Source of the DNA: Streptomyces caniscabiei
GTDB taxonomy: Bacteria > Actinomycetota > Actinomycetes > Streptomycetales > Streptomycetaceae
Length of the DNA stretch: 64,000 nucleotides
Assembly (NCBI RefSeq): GCF_014930365.1
Contig: NZ_JABXWI010000007.1
Location: forward strand, 186,001 to 250,000
Direction: 5' to 3'
This document shows positions 63,574-64,000 of the stretch, one piece after another. Both the position numbers and the translations under genes were made by a program. The notes beneath the pieces are model-generated. The model was not told where the DNA came from. It searched no databases and was given only the letters and a program-made list of their open reading frames with translations. The first letter of the stretch is position 1. Each line of letters begins with the position of its first letter.

Positions 63574-63665
63574 ACCCAGTCCGTACCTAATCCCCGGGAC
63601 AGGGGAGGCCGGCGGCTGGGGTCCGGTTCTGTGGAAGACCTCCGACAATCACCAGGAGCCATTGA

Positions 63666-64000
63666 ATGGCACGCGTTTCCGGTGTTGACATCCCGCGCGA
63701 CAAGCGTGTGGAGGTCGCCCTCACCTATGTGTTCGGCATCGGCCGGACCCTCTCCCAGGAGACGCTGGCTGCGACCGGCGTCAACCCCGACACCCGCGTC
63801 CGCGACCTCTCCGAGGAGCAGCTCGTCGCGATCCGCGAGTACGTGGACAACAACATCAAGACCGAGGGTGACCTCCGTCGCGAGGTCCAGGCCGACATCC
63901 GCCGCAAGGTCGAGATCGGCTGCTACCAGGGTCTCCGTCACCGTCGTGGTCTGCCCGTCCGCGGTCAGCGCACCAGCACCAACGCCCGCACCCGCAAGGG
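63666..64000 (+). CDS. rpsM: 30S ribosomal protein S13 (cut by window end)
   Basis: First 111 residues of S13; about 15 more are expected beyond the window. MARVSGVDIPRDKRVEVALT, TYVFGIGRTLSQETLAATGV, GCYQGLRHRRGLPVRGQRTS. AGGAGC upstream of ATG 63666. Starts the next ribosomal/alpha operon segment (rpsM-rpsK-rpoA expected next). Confidence 0.96.
   Translation, partial: MARVSGVDIPRDKRVEVALTYVFGIGRTLSQETLAATGVNPDTRVRDLSEEQLVAIREYVDNNIKTEGDLRREVQADIRRKVEIGCYQGLRHRRGLPVRGQRTSTNARTRK

Overview
The window is high-GC actinobacterial DNA. Gene content and order point to a Streptomyces chromosome: the rpmG-murB-aspC-secE-nusG-rplKA-rplJL-rpoBC-str-S10/spc order, GTG/TTG starts, the acidic NusG N-terminus, and orphan lipoproteins inside the L11/L10 region. 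Nearly every base is accounted for by dense housekeeping DNA. I see no insertion sequence, CRISPR array, rRNA operon or prophage.

Layout. 1-3761: 3' end of a nuo (complex I) operon (nuoL tail, nuoM, nuoN). 3977-5238: htpX protease plus a YccF membrane protein. 5297-8821: an amino-acid permease, small membrane protein, yajQ, tRNA-Tyr (an empty SLP1-type attachment site by comparison with S. coelicolor), a zinc-ribbon mini-protein and an NAD(P)-binding protein. 8942-11536: a lipoprotein and a CodA-like amidohydrolase that has lost several catalytic residues. 11886-13355: tRNA-Thr, tRNA-Met, rpmG and two HadA/HadB-like hot-dog dehydratases. 13430-16909: murB, adenosine deaminase, aspC. 17161-31521: tRNA-Trp, secE, nusG, rplK, rplA, two lipoproteins, rplJ, rplL, rpoB, rpoC. 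31872-37089: a DUF1707 membrane protein, then the str operon rpsL-rpsG-fusA-tuf. 37265-49483: a variable interval holding an ECF sigma factor with a probable anti-sigma partner, a Tat-exported GH115 alpha-glucuronidase with a secreted GH10 xylanase, a secreted unknown protein, a two-gene RNA-repair cassette and small membrane proteins. 49892-64000: the S10 and spc ribosomal clusters rpsJ to rplO, then secY-adk-map-infA-rpmJ and the start of rpsM.

How the parts work together. Most of the window builds the gene-expression machine: RNA polymerase beta/beta', NusG, elongation factors, about 30 ribosomal proteins, and SecE/SecY/Map for export and N-terminal processing. The GH115/GH10 pair looks like a compact glucuronoxylan-degrading unit. 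The most unusual locus is 43839-48387. It encodes a 941-residue protein combining an MJ1316 RNA-end domain, an EEP phosphohydrolase, a 2H phosphoesterase and a eukaryote-like poly(A)-polymerase-type nucleotidyltransferase. Next to it lies a 567-residue ATP-dependent RNA ligase/polynucleotide kinase. Together they carry the activities needed to heal, seal and possibly re-tail broken RNA.

Regulatory features read directly from the sequence include many strong hairpin terminators, several sigma-70-type promoters, an L10-type leader, and a nearly identical 25-nt leader element shared by the str and S10 operons. Start codons were chosen by ribosome-binding site, family length and overlap with the upstream gene. 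Promoters are pattern matches only. No database search was run.
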